DNA of 64,000 nt. Origin: Brachypodius melanocephalos. Its lineage: Eukaryota > Chordata > Aves > Passeriformes > Pycnonotidae. The notes under the pieces are model-generated. The model made no database searches, was not told where the DNA came from, and saw only the letters and a program-made list of their open reading frames with translations. The translations under genes and the position numbers were made by a program. Shown piece after piece: positions 63,401-64,000 of this stretch (position 1 is the stretch's first letter; every line of letters starts with the position of its first letter). Location of the stretch: the NCBI GenBank assembly GCA_013398615.1, contig VZSR01003807.1, positions 23,029,409 to 23,093,408 of the forward strand, read 5' to 3'.

Positions 63401-64000
63401 TTAGAGGTTGTTAGCTGTTCCCTAGCCAGTATAAACGAGTAACCAGCAGCTGCAGCTGCTTTGTACTACATTACACAGGAGAAACTGAGCTGCTGCTAGT
63501 AATAAATCAGCATAATTTAATTTTGATTTAATGTTTATTCTTTTTTTCCCTTAGTAGCTACTAGTATTTTGACCCCTTTTAAACATTGTCTCTCACTGTA
63601 ACGCTCATTTTGATAAGCTGCTGCAGACATATCAAACTTTAGTTTCGAAAACATCCTTTTTTCCACAAACCTTCCATCTATAGAGCACCACTGTATCTCC
63701 TCTAATGTTAAACCCATTCAATTACCAATATGTTACTTGCAGTCTTTGTTTCACTTGTGAAGCTTCCTGTGACAGCTCAGCTCTGGAGACAGAGGGGGGT
63801 GTTATGTTTACAGTAAGAACAAGCTGTAATTACAAGCTGCACATATAAATAGGCACCTCCAAACCATAGAGAAAGTCAGTTGCTTTAGCCATTAAAGTTA
63901 TCCAGCAGTGTAAACATTTCAATACTTGTAATGACAGCTTGTTCTCATTTCCTTGCTTGCCGAAACTGGGCTGCTTCTGGCTGCTATCAATTAGCACATC
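63400..64000. promoter_or_regulatory. Candidate conserved regulatory element at the window end
   Basis: The last 600 bp contain two abutting E-boxes within the perfect 16-bp palindrome AGCAGCTGCAGCTGCT (63445-63460). They also contain a perfect TGTAATTACA homeodomain-type palindrome (63825-63834) framed by ACAAGCTG direct repeats (63819-63826 and 63832-63839), and a TGACAG (Meis/TGIF-type core) near 63932. The density of intact, ordered motifs is higher than in neighbouring DNA. This suggests, but does not prove, an enhancer. No coding frame longer than 60 codons is present. The element may continue beyond the window. Confidence 0.3.

Overview
The window looks like AT-rich non-coding DNA from a bird, most likely a passerine. 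The bird call rests on CR1 LINE remnants: a 5'-truncated copy with reverse-transcriptase coding remains at about 55.3-56.8 kb, and antisense 3' tails at 6.3 kb and 21.7 kb. The passerine call rests on a short element at 52.24-52.38 kb that joins a tRNA-Ile-like head to a CR1-like tail, the architecture known for the passerine family TguSINE1. I found no CpG island, no convincing exon, no tRNA or rRNA gene and no CRISPR array. Open frames are short (longest 172 codons), lack recognisable domains and fit chance in AT-rich DNA. The window is best read as a gene desert or the inside of a very large intron.

Layout. 0-6.3 kb is unique AT-rich DNA with a few perfect palindromes. 6.33-6.50 kb is an antisense CR1 tail running into an AT-rich inverted repeat. 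12.1-13.1 kb holds a diverged direct duplication whose copies start exactly 800 bp apart. 15.2-15.8 kb is purine-rich. 21.7 kb has a second CR1 tail. 26.42-26.72 kb is a minus-strand solo LTR. 29.2-30.4 kb is a candidate long LTR-like block with 7-bp inverted ends. 34.77 kb carries a possible ancient sauropsid repeat fragment. 36.6 kb has a long T tract next to a possible old repeat. 49.1 kb has a hexanucleotide microsatellite and 50.7 kb a TA repeat. 52.3 kb is the tRNA-Ile/CR1 SINE. 54.9-55.26 kb is pyrimidine-rich, followed by the large CR1 copy. 58.35-58.41 kb has two back-to-back palindromes built from one motif, directly beside a second solo LTR (58.43-58.63 kb) of the same family as the one at 26.4 kb. 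The last 0.6 kb, and several other patches, have homeodomain, E-box and octamer-like motif clusters that suggest conserved regulatory DNA.

The strongest new observation is the pair of short solo LTRs. They share terminal motifs, an internal 19-bp identity, a TATA-like box at identical spacing from it, and near-perfect 6-bp target-site duplications. I could not identify a new gene system here. The window's content is retroelement history plus possible cis-regulatory elements.
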